Origin: an uncultured Eubacterium sp.
Lineage (GTDB): Bacteria; Bacillota; Clostridia; Lachnospirales; Lachnospiraceae
Assembly (NCBI GenBank): GCA_934322085.1
Contig: CAKRGF010000001.1
Coordinates: forward strand, 109,331-173,330
Direction of reading: 5' to 3'
DNA length: 64,000 nt
The first letter of the stretch is position 1, and every line of letters begins with the position of its first letter. Made by a program: the position numbers and the translations under genes. Below, piece after piece: positions 43,159 through 52,389 of the stretch. A model generated the notes under the pieces. The model did no database searches. It was not told the DNA's origin and saw only the letters and a program-made list of their open reading frames with translations.

Positions 43159-44571
43159 TTATACCGGGTAAGTCTGATTCTCTTTATCTGCTAATGTAGC
43201 ATCTACTTTCGTCCGCTGTGCTTCACGATATTTGAAGAAATCAACTGCAACCTGTGGGAACAAAGCATAGGATAATACATCCTCATCCTGCTCTTTCCAC
43301 TGTGACATCTCTGCCTCAAGTTTCTTAAGCTGTGGCTCAATCAAATCGGCCGGACGACATGTAATCGGTTTTGTATCACCGATACACTTCTTCTGAACTT
43401 CCGGATTAAACGGTTTAACTGTCTGTCCAAATTCACCGGACAAAAGTTTTTTGGATTCTTTCGTTACCATCTTGTAACGCTCACCAGAAACTACGTTTAA
43501 CACTGCCTGAGTACCAACAATCTGGGACGATGGTGTAACCAATGGCGGCTCACCAAAGTCTTTTCTTACGCGTGGCACTTCCTCAAGTACCTGCTCATAC
43601 TTATCTTCCTGTCCCATTTCTTTAAGCTGGGAAACAAGGTTCGAAAGCATACCACCAGGAACCTGATAACGAAGAGTATTGATATTTACACCAAGTACTT
43701 TCGTATTCATAAGACCGCTCTCTAATGCTTCCTCACGCATTGGGCGGAAATATTCAGCGATTTCAGATAAAAGATTCTGGTCAAGTCCGGTATCATATGG
43801 TGTTCCACGGAATGTCTCAACCATAACTTCGGTAGCCGGCTGGCTTGTACCAAGAGCGAACGGACTCATCGCTGTATCAATAATATCACATCCTGCTTCT
43901 ACCGCTTTCAAATAAGTCATAGAAGCAACACCGGATGTGTAGTGTGTATGAAGGTCAATCGGAATTTCAACGGATTCTTTCAATGCCGTTACAAGTTCCG
44001 TTGCTTTATATGGTGTCAAAAGACCAGCCATATCTTTGATACAGAGTGATTTCGCACCCATATCTTCAATTTTCTTTGCAATATCTTTCCAATAATCCAG
44101 TGTATAAGCATCACCAAGTGTATAAGAAAGGGCAATCTGTGCATGTCCGCCTTCTTTGTTTGCTGCTTTTACCGCTGTCTCAAGGTTACGAATATCATTC
44201 AGACAGTCAAAAATACGGATAATATCAATTCCGTTGGCGATCGATTTCTGAACAAAATATTCTACTACATCATCGGCATAATGATTATATCCCAAAATGT
44301 TCTGTCCACGGAATAACATCTGCAATTTTGTATTTTTAAATCCGTCTCTTAACTTACGCAGTCTTTCCCATGGGTCTTCTTTCAAAAAACGAAGGGATGC
44401 GTCAAATGTTGCACCGCCCCAGCACTCTACGGAGTGGTAACCAACTTTGTCCATTTTATCGACAATCGGAAGCATCTGTTCTGTTGTCATACGAGTCGCA
44501 ATCAATGACTGATGTGCATCACGAAGTATCGTTTCCGTAATTTTAATCGGCTTTTTCTTAATCTCTGCCAT
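43159..44571 (-). CDS. oadA: Oxaloacetate decarboxylase alpha / 5S-type carboxyltransferase
   Basis: A 470-residue carboxyltransferase that moves carboxyl between oxaloacetate (or pyruvate) and biotin. Metal and carbamyl-Lys signatures: TETILRDAHQSLIATRM, SLCIKDMAGLLTP, IDLHTHYTSG. The C-terminal helical domain (about 300-470) ends without a biotin domain; a separate carrier gene supplies it. AAGGAGG precedes the ATG. It is the last gene of the five-gene operon. Confidence 0.93.
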   Translation of the reverse strand: MAEIKKKPIKITETILRDAHQSLIATRMTTEQMLPIVDKMDKVGYHSVECWGGATFDASLRFLKEDPWERLRKLRDGFKNTKLQMLFRGQNILGYNHYADDVVEYFVQKSIANGIDIIRIFDCLNDIRNLETAVKAANKEGGHAQIALSYTLGDAYTLDYWKDIAKKIEDMGAKSLCIKDMAGLLTPYKATELVTALKESVEIPIDLHTHYTSGVASMTYLKAVEAGCDIIDTAMSPFALGTSQPATEVMVETFRGTPYDTGLDQNLLSEIAEYFRPMREEALESGLMNTKVLGVNINTLRYQVPGGMLSNLVSQLKEMGQEDKYEQVLEEVPRVRKDFGEPPLVTPSSQIVGTQAVLNVVSGERYKMVTKESKKLLSGEFGQTVKPFNPEVQKKCIGDTKPITCRPADLIEPQLKKLEAEMSQWKEQDEDVLSYALFPQVAVDFFKYREAQRTKVDATLADKENQTYPV

Positions 44572-44585
44572 TTTCTATATCCTCC

Positions 44586-45704
44586 TTATACTCCATAAAT
44601 TGCCATAAACACACCGGCTGCTACCGCAGTACCGATAACACCTGCTACATTTGGTCCCATCGCATGCATCAAAAGGAAGTTTGTCGGATCTGCTTCCGAA
44701 CCAACTTTCTGGGATACACGTGCTGCCATAGGAACCGCCGATACACCGGCAGAACCAATCAATGGATTGATTTTTCCTCTGGTTACTAAACACATTAATT
44801 TACCAAACAATACACCGGCTGCTGTTCCGAATGCAAATGCAACCAGACCAAGAACTACGATTTTCAATGTTGCTACATTAAGGAATGCAGAACCTGTCGT
44901 CGTAGCACCAACGGATGTACCAAGCAAAATAACTACGATATACATCAAAGCATTCGATGCTGTCTCTGTCAACTGGCCTACTACGCCGGATTCTTTGAAC
45001 AAGTTACCAAGCATAAGCATACCAACAAGTGGTGCAGTACTTGGAAGAATCAGACATACAATAACCGTAACGATAATTGGGAAGAGGATTCTTTCCAGTT
45101 TGGATACCGGACGGAGCTGCTCCATCTTGATTTCTCTTTCCTTTTTCGTTGTCAAAAGTTTCATAATAGGCGGCTGAATAATCGGAACCAGTGACATATA
45201 AGAATATGCCGCTACCGCAATACTACCCATCAAATGTCCCTGCTGCAATTTACCGGCAAGGAAAATGGATGTCGGTCCATCAGCACCACCGATAATTGAA
45301 ACGGCTGCTGCTTCACCACCATTGAAGCCCCACAAAAGAGCAAGGATATAAGCGGCAAAAATACCAAACTGTGCCGCCGCACCAAGAAGAAAGCTCTTTG
45401 GATTGGCAATCAACGGACCGAAGTCTGTCATCGCACCAACGCCGAGGAAAATCAGCGATGGCAAAATACTCCATTCGTCTAACTTAAAGAAGTAATTTAA
45501 CAGTCCACCATCCTGAATAATCAGCGGATAAATATTTGCCAAGAGCATACCAAACGCAATTGGCAGTAAGAGCAAAGGCTCATAGCCTTTTTTGATTGCT
45601 AAATATAAGAAGATAAAAGCAACCAATATCATGACATAGTTTCTCCAGTCAATTCCATCCTGGAAAAACGCCGTCTGTCGAATAAGATTTTCTATTACTT
45701 CCAT
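44586..45704 (-). CDS. oadB: Sodium-pumping decarboxylase beta subunit
   Basis: A 372-residue polytopic membrane protein with nine or more hydrophobic segments that decarboxylates carboxybiotin and exports sodium ions. The catalytic Asp motif is SIIGGADGPTSIFLAGKL, and the C-terminal end has PLIGSAGVSAVPMAARV and NFLLMHAMGPNVAGVIG. Length is that of the compact GcdB/MmdB form. It lies between the biotin carrier and oadA. Confidence 0.95.
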   Translation of the reverse strand: MEVIENLIRQTAFFQDGIDWRNYVMILVAFIFLYLAIKKGYEPLLLLPIAFGMLLANIYPLIIQDGGLLNYFFKLDEWSILPSLIFLGVGAMTDFGPLIANPKSFLLGAAAQFGIFAAYILALLWGFNGGEAAAVSIIGGADGPTSIFLAGKLQQGHLMGSIAVAAYSYMSLVPIIQPPIMKLLTTKKEREIKMEQLRPVSKLERILFPIIVTVIVCLILPSTAPLVGMLMLGNLFKESGVVGQLTETASNALMYIVVILLGTSVGATTTGSAFLNVATLKIVVLGLVAFAFGTAAGVLFGKLMCLVTRGKINPLIGSAGVSAVPMAARVSQKVGSEADPTNFLLMHAMGPNVAGVIGTAVAAGVFMAIYGV

Positions 45705-45737
45705 TTAGTTTACCTCCGGTTCTTTTCATTTGCTGAA

Positions 45738-46118
45738 TCAGTCCATAGTAGCCAGTACATTTCCTGCCTCAACCATATCACCAGAGTTCACATTGATACT
45801 TGCAATTGTACCATCCTGAGGTGCTACTACCTCATTTTCCATCTTCATAGCTTCAAGAAGAAGAATTACATCACCTTTCTTTACACTCTGTCCGGCATCT
45901 GCTTTTACAGCAAGGATTTTACCAGGCATTGGTGCTGTCACTTCAACAGAACCAGCACTGCCGGATGCTGCCGGTGCTTTCGGAGCAGGAGCTGCTGCTG
46001 GTGCAGGAGCTGGCGCTGCCGCCTGAGCAGGTGCTGCCGGTGCTGCTGCGCCGCCTGCCTTCTCTTCTACTGTAACATCATATACGGTGCCATTTACTGT
46101 AATTGTATAACTTTTCAT
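45738..46118 (-). CDS. Biotin carboxyl carrier protein
   Basis: A 126-residue carrier: N-terminal beta-strand segment, an Ala-Pro swinging linker (AAAPAPAPAAAPAPKAPAAS), and a biotinyl domain with EAMKMENEV, the Lys being biotinylated. It carries carboxyl between the transferases and the membrane pump. It is 13 bases after oadG and 34 bases before oadB. Confidence 0.95.
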   Translation of the reverse strand: MKSYTITVNGTVYDVTVEEKAGGAAAPAAPAQAAAPAPAPAAAPAPKAPAASGSAGSVEVTAPMPGKILAVKADAGQSVKKGDVILLLEAMKMENEVVAPQDGTIASINVNSGDMVEAGNVLATMD

Positions 46119-46131
46119 GTCAATATCCTCC

Positions 46132-46491
46132 TTAATTAAACGTACGTTTTTTAATTGAACGAATTACAAGTCCGTCTGCCGGTACACAAACACCGGTCTC
46201 AGCTTCCATCTGTGCTGCTATCGCTGCGGTGATTACCGCAATAATCTGGGTATTATCCGAAACAGGCACTTCCTGTTTTACTACAGCTTTTGCTGCCGTT
46301 TTTTCCTGTTTTACTGCTTCCGGTTCCGCTTTCTTTTTCTCGAACATTTTTGGCACATATTTCAAGAGAAAGATAATGATGGAAATAAGAATCAGTACCA
46401 CAAATACCGTTCCCATACCAATCAAGGTGTTCATCACGGCTTCACCGGGACCCACGGTAGCATTTACTTTTTCTAAATCAAGCAATAACAT
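46132..46491 (-). CDS. oadG: OadG-like membrane subunit (gamma/delta)
   Basis: A 119-residue protein with one membrane helix (GMGTVFVVLILISIIIFLLKYV), a charged linker and a C-terminal segment ending in ADGLVIRSIKKR. Such subunits hold the complex together. The stop of the 12S-type gene lies four bases before its start region; GAGGTGAT precedes the ATG. Confidence 0.87.
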   Translation of the reverse strand: MLLLDLEKVNATVGPGEAVMNTLIGMGTVFVVLILISIIIFLLKYVPKMFEKKKAEPEAVKQEKTAAKAVVKQEVPVSDNTQIIAVITAAIAAQMEAETGVCVPADGLVIRSIKKRTFN

Positions 46492-46495
46492 CCTA

Positions 46496-47872
46496 TCACC
46501 TCATTCCGAACATCTGCAATGCATAAATTAAGTGTTTCCGAATTTCACTGCCGGAAATTACATTATCCACATAACCTCTCTTTGCTGCCGCTGCGGCACC
46601 ATCCTGAAGTGCATCAAACTCTTTTGCTTTTTCTTCCAATGCTTCTTTGGTATTTGCTGCCTTTGAAATTTCATCTTCACAGAGAATCTGTGCTGCTACT
46701 TTGGCATCCATAACACCAACTTTTGCGGAATCTAAGGCAAGAACCAAATCCGCTCCAATATGTTTGGAGTTCATCGACACATAAGCACTTCCGTATGCCT
46801 CACCTGTAATCACGTTAATACGTGGAACATCGGCACTGGCAAACGCATATGTCAAATCTGCAACTGCCTGGGAAATCGTTTTTTCCTCCTGCATATCTGC
46901 TGCATACTCTTTTACATTTGTTAATGTAACAACCGGAATATTAAATGCATCGCAGAAATACATAAACTGTTCTGCTTTCTTACAGCCGGCTGTTGAAAGA
47001 ATACCTTCTTTGGCATTTGCAATCGCACCTACTGTAACACCATCTAAGGAAAGAAGTCCGGTTACCATTTCTTTTCCATATTCTGCTTTTAATTCCACAA
47101 ATTTTGTATCATCGGCAATCTGTGTCAAGGCAGCTTTTGCATCAGTTGCATAACCATCAAAGCCATCCAGTACACGATTTGGATCGTCCGAATTTTCAAC
47201 AACCACTGCTGCTCCTGCATTTGCCGGAAGCAAATCAATTAAGCTGCGGATTGTCGTAAATACTTCCTGTTCATTCTCACATACAATGTCAGCATTTCCA
47301 CATTCTGCCTGGAATGCAGCATCGCTTGTGTCACATTTCTCAATACGGTTTCCTGCAATCGCATTTGGTGAGTTTACAAACAGTTTTCCGTTTGTCTTTT
47401 CGATAATTGTGATATCACCTAATTTGGATGAAATCGCAACACCACCGCCACAGGAACCTAAAATTGCGCTAATCTGAGGGATTACACCGGATGCATTCAC
47501 TTTCGCCATGTAAATGTCGCCAAATCCGGCCAATGCGTCCATCGCCTCCTGTACCCGGATACCGGCACAGTCAATCAATCCGATAACCGGTGCGCCCGCT
47601 TTCATCGCCATCTCATAAATTCCGGCGATTTTCTTCGCGTGCATCTCACCTACAGAACCATTCAAGGCGGTTACATCCTGACTGTAGATATAGACCAGAT
47701 TTGAATTTACAACACCGTAACCGGTAATCACACCGTCTGCCGGCACTGCTTTTTCCTGCATGTTAAAATCGGTATTACGTTTGGTAATCATGCCACCGAT
47801 TTCAACAAAACTGTTGGCATCAACGAGAGATTCGATACGTTCTCTTGCTGATAATTTTGCTGAGTTACTCAT
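46496..47872 (-). CDS. mmdA: 12S-type acyl-CoA carboxyltransferase subunit
   Basis: A 458-residue crotonase-fold carboxyltransferase. Signatures: AKLSARERIESLVDANSFVE, CAGIRVQEAMDALAGFGDIY, ILGSCGGGVAIS (oxyanion hole), EAYGSAYVSMNSK. It is about 50 residues shorter than methylmalonyl-CoA decarboxylase alpha, lacking the usual N-terminal helix before the LSARERI block. Substrate acyl-CoA cannot be told from sequence. GGAGGG precedes the ATG; earlier in-frame starts extend across the divergent promoter region and are rejected. First gene of the operon. Confidence 0.88.
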   Translation of the reverse strand: MSNSAKLSARERIESLVDANSFVEIGGMITKRNTDFNMQEKAVPADGVITGYGVVNSNLVYIYSQDVTALNGSVGEMHAKKIAGIYEMAMKAGAPVIGLIDCAGIRVQEAMDALAGFGDIYMAKVNASGVIPQISAILGSCGGGVAISSKLGDITIIEKTNGKLFVNSPNAIAGNRIEKCDTSDAAFQAECGNADIVCENEQEVFTTIRSLIDLLPANAGAAVVVENSDDPNRVLDGFDGYATDAKAALTQIADDTKFVELKAEYGKEMVTGLLSLDGVTVGAIANAKEGILSTAGCKKAEQFMYFCDAFNIPVVTLTNVKEYAADMQEEKTISQAVADLTYAFASADVPRINVITGEAYGSAYVSMNSKHIGADLVLALDSAKVGVMDAKVAAQILCEDEISKAANTKEALEEKAKEFDALQDGAAAAAKRGYVDNVISGSEIRKHLIYALQMFGMR

Positions 47873-48025
47873 TTGCAGCCCTCCACTTTCTGTATTATTG
47901 TTTATATAAAACTCAAATTTTATCCAATTGTAATTGTAACGCTTTTTCAACCCCTTGGCAACAACTATTTGAATTATTTTTTCAAATTCCTCATATACTG
48001 TAAAAAAATGTCTGGTGGCCTTTTT

Positions 48026-49258
48026 ATGAAACAAAAAAAATGCTTTGCCCTCCTTTTATTATGTGCCCTGACCGCATTCCATATTCTGTGGGACAGACAG
48101 TTTACATCCACCGATTCTTCGGATTTTGTTCCCGTTCTGCCGGAACCTGTCATTCAAATCAATGCCATGGAACAGACACCAAATCCACTTATTTTGCACG
48201 CCTCCTATGCCTGCCTGATGGATGCTGGTTCCCATCGCATTCTATATAGTAAAAACACGGACAAAAAAGTGCCGATGGCAAGTACCACCAAAATCATGAC
48301 CGCCCTTTTAGCACTGGAGTCAGCTAAACTTAATGATGTGGTCACCGCAAGCAAAAAGGCAGCCGGGATGCCAAAAGTTCATCTTGGTATGCAGCCCGGA
48401 AGACAATATTATATGAAAGACCTTTTGTACTCTCTCATGCTGGAATCCCATAACGACACTGCCGTCGCAATTGCAGAACACCTTGGCGGCTCTGTTTCCG
48501 GTTTTGCAGCAAAAATGAATCAGAAGGCAAAACTTCTTGGCATGTCTTCGACTCATTTTATCACACCAAACGGATTGGATGCAAATGGTCATTACAGCAC
48601 TGCTTCGGATATGTGTAAGCTCGCTTCCTATGCCATAAAAAACAAAGACTTTCTTTCTCTGGTGCAGACAAAATCCCATTCTTTTTCAGACTGCTCCGGA
48701 AAATACCACTATAGTCTGACAAACCATGACGCCTTCCTTTCTTATTACGAAGGCGCACTCGGTATCAAAACCGGATTTACCGGTAAGGCCGGTTACTGTT
48801 TTGTCGGTGCTGCAAACCGAAACGGCATCACACTTACCAGTTGTGTTCTCGCCAGCGGATGGCCTCCAAACAAGTCATTCAAGTGGAGTGACACAAAGAG
48901 TTTAATGGATTACGGTTTTTCCTATTTTCAGAAAACACAGCTCCCAGTCCAAAACCTTACTCTTGCCAAAATCCCGGTAAAGGATGGCAAAAAAAAGTTT
49001 GTATCTCTCAAACCAGTTATCCCGAAAGAAACACTTACTGCTTCCTTTGATTCTTTAAAAATCGAATACCAGATTCCCACAGCACTTTGTGCGCCAATAC
49101 GGAAAAAAGCATCCATCGGAAGTATTTCTTTCTATATAAATAATAAACTTTTTCAGAAAACCGAGGTTTTCCCGTCAGAAAGCATTGAAAAATCCTGTTT
49201 TTCTGATACAATAGAACAAGTGTTGAATCAATGGATGGATATCTTTTGCCTATCATAA
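48026..49258 (+). CDS. D-alanyl-D-alanine carboxypeptidase (DacF/DacB type)
   Basis: A 410-residue serine peptidase of family S11 that trims peptidoglycan pentapeptides. Signal sequence MKQKKCFALLLLCALTAFHI, then the active-site set MASTTKIM (SxxK), SHN (in ESHNDTAVAIAEH) and KTGFTGKAG. A C-terminal beta-domain follows. The GGTGG before the ATG at 48026 is used; the frame also opens further upstream with no site. Divergent from the decarboxylase operon. Confidence 0.92.
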   Translation: MKQKKCFALLLLCALTAFHILWDRQFTSTDSSDFVPVLPEPVIQINAMEQTPNPLILHASYACLMDAGSHRILYSKNTDKKVPMASTTKIMTALLALESAKLNDVVTASKKAAGMPKVHLGMQPGRQYYMKDLLYSLMLESHNDTAVAIAEHLGGSVSGFAAKMNQKAKLLGMSSTHFITPNGLDANGHYSTASDMCKLASYAIKNKDFLSLVQTKSHSFSDCSGKYHYSLTNHDAFLSYYEGALGIKTGFTGKAGYCFVGAANRNGITLTSCVLASGWPPNKSFKWSDTKSLMDYGFSYFQKTQLPVQNLTLAKIPVKDGKKKFVSLKPVIPKETLTASFDSLKIEYQIPTALCAPIRKKASIGSISFYINNKLFQKTEVFPSESIEKSCFSDTIEQVLNQWMDIFCLS

Positions 49259-49279
49259 AAAATATTTTCAAAAAAACTC

Positions 49280-49308
49280 TTTACTTTTGAATGTAAACAT
49301 GATATGGT
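49280..49308 (+). promoter_or_regulatory. glnN promoter
   Basis: TTTACT (49280-49285), 17-base spacer, TATGGT (49303-49308), giving a start near 49315 and a leader of about 100 bases. Confidence 0.65.
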
Positions 49309-49329
49309 ATACGCATAGTACGTTTTACA

Positions 49330-49371
49330 AGAACGAAGGTGTTCTCATTCATGGGGACACCTTTATTTTTT
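49330..49371 (+). promoter_or_regulatory. Attenuator in the glnN leader
   Basis: A terminator stem of 11 base pairs (AAGGTGTTCTC, 49336-49346, with GGGGACACCTT, 49353-49363) is followed by TATTTTTT. An earlier hairpin AGAAC-GAAGGT-GTTCT (49330-49345) has a six-base loop and shares its 3' arm with the terminator, so only one can form. Confidence 0.8.
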
Positions 49372-49417
49372 GTCAGGCGTCTGCAATTCAAATAACATGG
49401 GAAGGAAGGAATTAACT

Positions 49418-51529
49418 ATGCAAAAAAATGTAATCGAAGATGTTTTTGGAACAAAAGTTTTTAACGACGATGTCATGCAGGAATACCTGCCAAAGAAGAC
49501 ATACGCCCAGTTGAGGGATACCATTGAAAATGGTGAGGAGCTGGCTCCTGAAGTAGCAAATGTGGTTGCTCATGCAATGAAAGAATGGGCATTGAAAAAC
49601 GGTGCTACTCATTATACCCACTGGTTCCAGCCAATGACCGGTGTAACAGCCGAAAAACATGACTCATTCTTAAGTCCGGAATCCAATGCACACGCTGTAC
49701 TTGAGTTCTCCGGCAAAGAGTTGATTAAAGGTGAACCAGATGCTTCTTCTTTCCCATCCGGCGGACTCCGTGCTACATTCGAGGCTAGAGGTTATACTGC
49801 ATGGGATTGTACATCACCAGCATTTCTCCGTGAGGATGCAATCGGTACGGTTCTTTGTATTCCTACCGCATTTTGCTCTTACACAGGAGAGGCACTTGAC
49901 AAAAAGACTCCTCTTCTCCGCTCGATGGAAGCAATCAGCAAACAGGCTGTCCGCGTTCTGAACTTACTTGGCGATGAGGATGTTACCAATGTAAAATGTT
50001 CTGTAGGACCAGAGCAGGAATATTTCTTAATTGACAGAGAACAGTTTTTACAGCGTGACGACTTAATCTTTACCGGTCGTACATTGTTTGGACATATGCC
50101 GCCAAAAGGACAGGAACTGGATGACCACTACTTTGGTACAATCCGCGAGCGTCAGGCAGCATTTATGCGTGAATTAAATGATGAATTGTGGAAACTTGGC
50201 ATTTTGTCAAAGACACAGCATAACGAAGTTGCTCCTGCTCAGCATGAGATGGCTCCGATTTACAGCACAGCAAACATTGCAACAGACCACAACCAGTTAG
50301 TTATGGAGACAATGAAGAAAGTGGCACGCCGTCACAACTTTGAATGTCTTCTTCACGAAAAACCATTTGCCGGCGTAAACGGTTCCGGAAAACATGATAA
50401 CTGGTCTCTTGTTACCAATACAGGAAAGAACTTATTAAGCCCTGGCAAAACACCATATGACAACAAACAGTTCCTTCTGTTTTTGTCCGCTGTCATCGCT
50501 GCTGTAGATGATAATGCCGCACTGTTACGCATGTCTGCTTCCAATCCTGGAAACGACCACCGTCTTGGTGCAAACGAGGCACCTCCGGCTATCATTTCTA
50601 TTTTCCTCGGCGAACAGTTAGAGGATATTGTAGAGCAGATTTTACAAAACGGTACCGCTACTCACAGTAATAAGGGCGAACGTATGGATATCGGTGTACA
50701 CACCATCCCACCAATCAAAAAAGATGCAACCGATCGTAACCGTACATCACCATTTGCCTTTACCGGAAATAAATTTGAATTCCGTATGGTCGCTTCTTCC
50801 ATGTCAATCGCCGGTGCAAACACCGTACTTAACGCAACCGTTGCCGATGTACTTCAGAGCATGGCTGACCGCATGGAAAAAGCAGATGACTTAGATAAGA
50901 CGGTAGATGAAATCATTTACGAGACATTAAAAGAACATCAGAAAGTAATCTTTAACGGAAACGGTTACTCCGATGAGTGGATTGCAGAGGCTGAAAAACG
51001 TGGTCTTCCAAACGTAAAAACAATGGTAGATGCAACTGCTTCTCTTCTCTATCCAAAAACCATCGAGATGTTTGAGAGACAGCATGTTTATACAAAGACT
51101 GAGCTTGAGTCTCGTGCAGAGATTAACTACGAAGCTTACGCAAAGGCAATCAACATTGAAGCTAAGACAATGATTCATATGGCTTCTAAGGAATATATCC
51201 CAGCCATCATTAGTTATGTAACAAGTCTTGGTGATTCAATTAACAGCATTTCTGCTGCTTGTGCAGAAGCAGACTTGTCCGTTCAGAAAGATTTGCTTAC
51301 TACATGCTCTTCTCTTCTTGCAAAAGCACAAACTGCTCTGTATGCTTTGAAAGATGCAGACAAGAAAGCAAATGCCATGGAAGAAGGAAAAGAACAGGCT
51401 GAATTCTTCCGTGACACCGTATTTACCGCAATGGCAGACTTACGTGCACCAATCGATGAGTTGGAAATGATTGTTGACAAAGAGTACTGGCCGGTACCAT
51501 CTTACGGTGATATGCTGTTTGAAGTTTAA
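49418..51529 (+). CDS. glnN: Glutamine synthetase type III
   Basis: A 703-residue GlnN-type dodecameric glutamine synthetase, making glutamine from glutamate, ammonia and ATP. Signatures: WFQPMTGVTAEKHDSFLSP, FPSGGLRATFEARGYTAWD, VGPEQEYFLIDR, TQHNEVAPAQHEMAPIY and NRTSPFAFTGNKFEFRM. Length is typical for GSIII (about 700), twice the type I subunit. The start at 49418 has GGAAGGA; the earlier frame lies in the terminator region. Expression depends on passing the leader attenuator. Confidence 0.96.
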   Translation: MQKNVIEDVFGTKVFNDDVMQEYLPKKTYAQLRDTIENGEELAPEVANVVAHAMKEWALKNGATHYTHWFQPMTGVTAEKHDSFLSPESNAHAVLEFSGKELIKGEPDASSFPSGGLRATFEARGYTAWDCTSPAFLREDAIGTVLCIPTAFCSYTGEALDKKTPLLRSMEAISKQAVRVLNLLGDEDVTNVKCSVGPEQEYFLIDREQFLQRDDLIFTGRTLFGHMPPKGQELDDHYFGTIRERQAAFMRELNDELWKLGILSKTQHNEVAPAQHEMAPIYSTANIATDHNQLVMETMKKVARRHNFECLLHEKPFAGVNGSGKHDNWSLVTNTGKNLLSPGKTPYDNKQFLLFLSAVIAAVDDNAALLRMSASNPGNDHRLGANEAPPAIISIFLGEQLEDIVEQILQNGTATHSNKGERMDIGVHTIPPIKKDATDRNRTSPFAFTGNKFEFRMVASSMSIAGANTVLNATVADVLQSMADRMEKADDLDKTVDEIIYETLKEHQKVIFNGNGYSDEWIAEAEKRGLPNVKTMVDATASLLYPKTIEMFERQHVYTKTELESRAEINYEAYAKAINIEAKTMIHMASKEYIPAIISYVTSLGDSINSISAACAEADLSVQKDLLTTCSSLLAKAQTALYALKDADKKANAMEEGKEQAEFFRDTVFTAMADLRAPIDELEMIVDKEYWPVPSYGDMLFEV

Positions 51530-51550
51530 TAAAAGTCAGAATATAACACA

Positions 51551-51587
51551 AAAAATCCTCCCGCATATTTGCAGGAGGATTTTTTTA
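51551..51587. terminator. Bidirectional terminator between glnN and the HAD gene
   Basis: TCCTCC and GGAGGA plus flanking A and T runs on both sides form a symmetric hairpin in both directions, serving the two convergent genes. Confidence 0.9.
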
Positions 51588-52238
51588 AGCATTTTTCGCA
51601 AGATACTCTCTTACTTCAATCAAATCTGGGAAAATCATGTAAGACAATTGTTCCATTTCTTCTGTTGGCTTTAACATATCCGGCACATGCAGAACTTTAA
51701 GTCCGGCCGCAGCCGCCGAGCGGACACCATTGTGTGAATCTTCAATTGCATATGTGTCCTTTGGATTTATTTTCATCTTTTCACAAACATCTAAGTAAAT
51801 ATCTGGTTCCGGTTTACTTTTTTCTACCATGTCACCGCCAACTATAACATCAAAAAAATCGTATAAATTCGTCGCTTTTAGCATTTCTTCCACACGTTGA
51901 ACACGTGTCGAGGACGCCAGACCAACCCGCCATCCATTAATCTTCAAAAACTGCAATAACTCTCTTGCACCGGTTTTTAACGGCACACCGTTTTTCTCTA
52001 CTTTTTCATCAAACATTCGGTGCGTCTCCTCCCGAAACTGTGCATAATCTAATTTATCACCATATGTTTTGGAAAATATCTTTTTTGTCCCTTCCGATGA
52101 CACACCAATCACCTGATAAAAAACGTCTTCAATACCGGTCAGCATAAATTTTCCGGCAGCAAATTTCCAGCATGAAAAGACGAGATTTTCTGTATCAAAC
52201 AGAACACCATCCATATCAAAAATTATCTGCTTTTCCAT
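51585..52238 (-). CDS. HAD-superfamily phosphatase (beta-phosphoglucomutase-like)
   Basis: A 217-residue HAD hydrolase with IFDMDGVLFDTENLVF (motif I, DxD), VGLASSTRVQRVEEML (motif II), KPEPDIYLDVCEKM and EDSHNGVRSAAAAGLKVLHV (motif IV). A small helical cap lies between motifs I and II. A phosphatase or sugar-phosphate mutase role is plausible; the substrate is unknown. The start could be the ATG at 52256; neither start has an ideal ribosome site. Confidence 0.87.
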   Translation of the reverse strand: MEKQIIFDMDGVLFDTENLVFSCWKFAAGKFMLTGIEDVFYQVIGVSSEGTKKIFSKTYGDKLDYAQFREETHRMFDEKVEKNGVPLKTGARELLQFLKINGWRVGLASSTRVQRVEEMLKATNLYDFFDVIVGGDMVEKSKPEPDIYLDVCEKMKINPKDTYAIEDSHNGVRSAAAAGLKVLHVPDMLKPTEEMEQLSYMIFPDLIEVREYLAKNA

Positions 52239-52284
52239 CCGGGTATTCATCTCCATTTCTTTATTACATAGATTCTACCGCTTT

Positions 52285-52313
52285 AGTATAGCAAAAAATA
52301 GATGTAAAGGCAA
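52285..52313 (-). promoter_or_regulatory. HAD gene promoter
   Basis: Minus-strand TTGCCT (52308-52313), 17-base spacer, TATACT (52285-52290). Confidence 0.8.
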
Positions 52314-52329
52314 TTTTTTGTATTATCAT

Positions 52330-52358
52330 TTGCCTCCTGTCCCTTCATTTGTTATACT
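52330..52358 (+). promoter_or_regulatory. MocR-type regulator promoter
   Basis: TTGCCT (52330-52335), 17-base spacer, TATACT (52353-52358). It mirrors the HAD promoter exactly. Confidence 0.8.
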
Positions 52359-52389
52359 ATTGGTATGCTTAACTAGGAGGACTTTTTGT

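Noticed and set aside
46496..48034. Longer start for the 12S-type transferase at 48034
   Set aside because: The extra 54 residues cover the intergenic divergent region and do not resemble the family; GGAGGG precedes 47872.
49330..49371. Firm assignment of the glnN leader as an ANTAR target
   Set aside because: The six-base loop does not have the A1/G4 pattern and a second hairpin is not clear; kept only as a hypothesis.
49370..49417. Extended N-terminus of glutamine synthetase
   Set aside because: It would begin within the terminator T-run; the start at 49418 has GGAAGGA and matches GlnN proteins.
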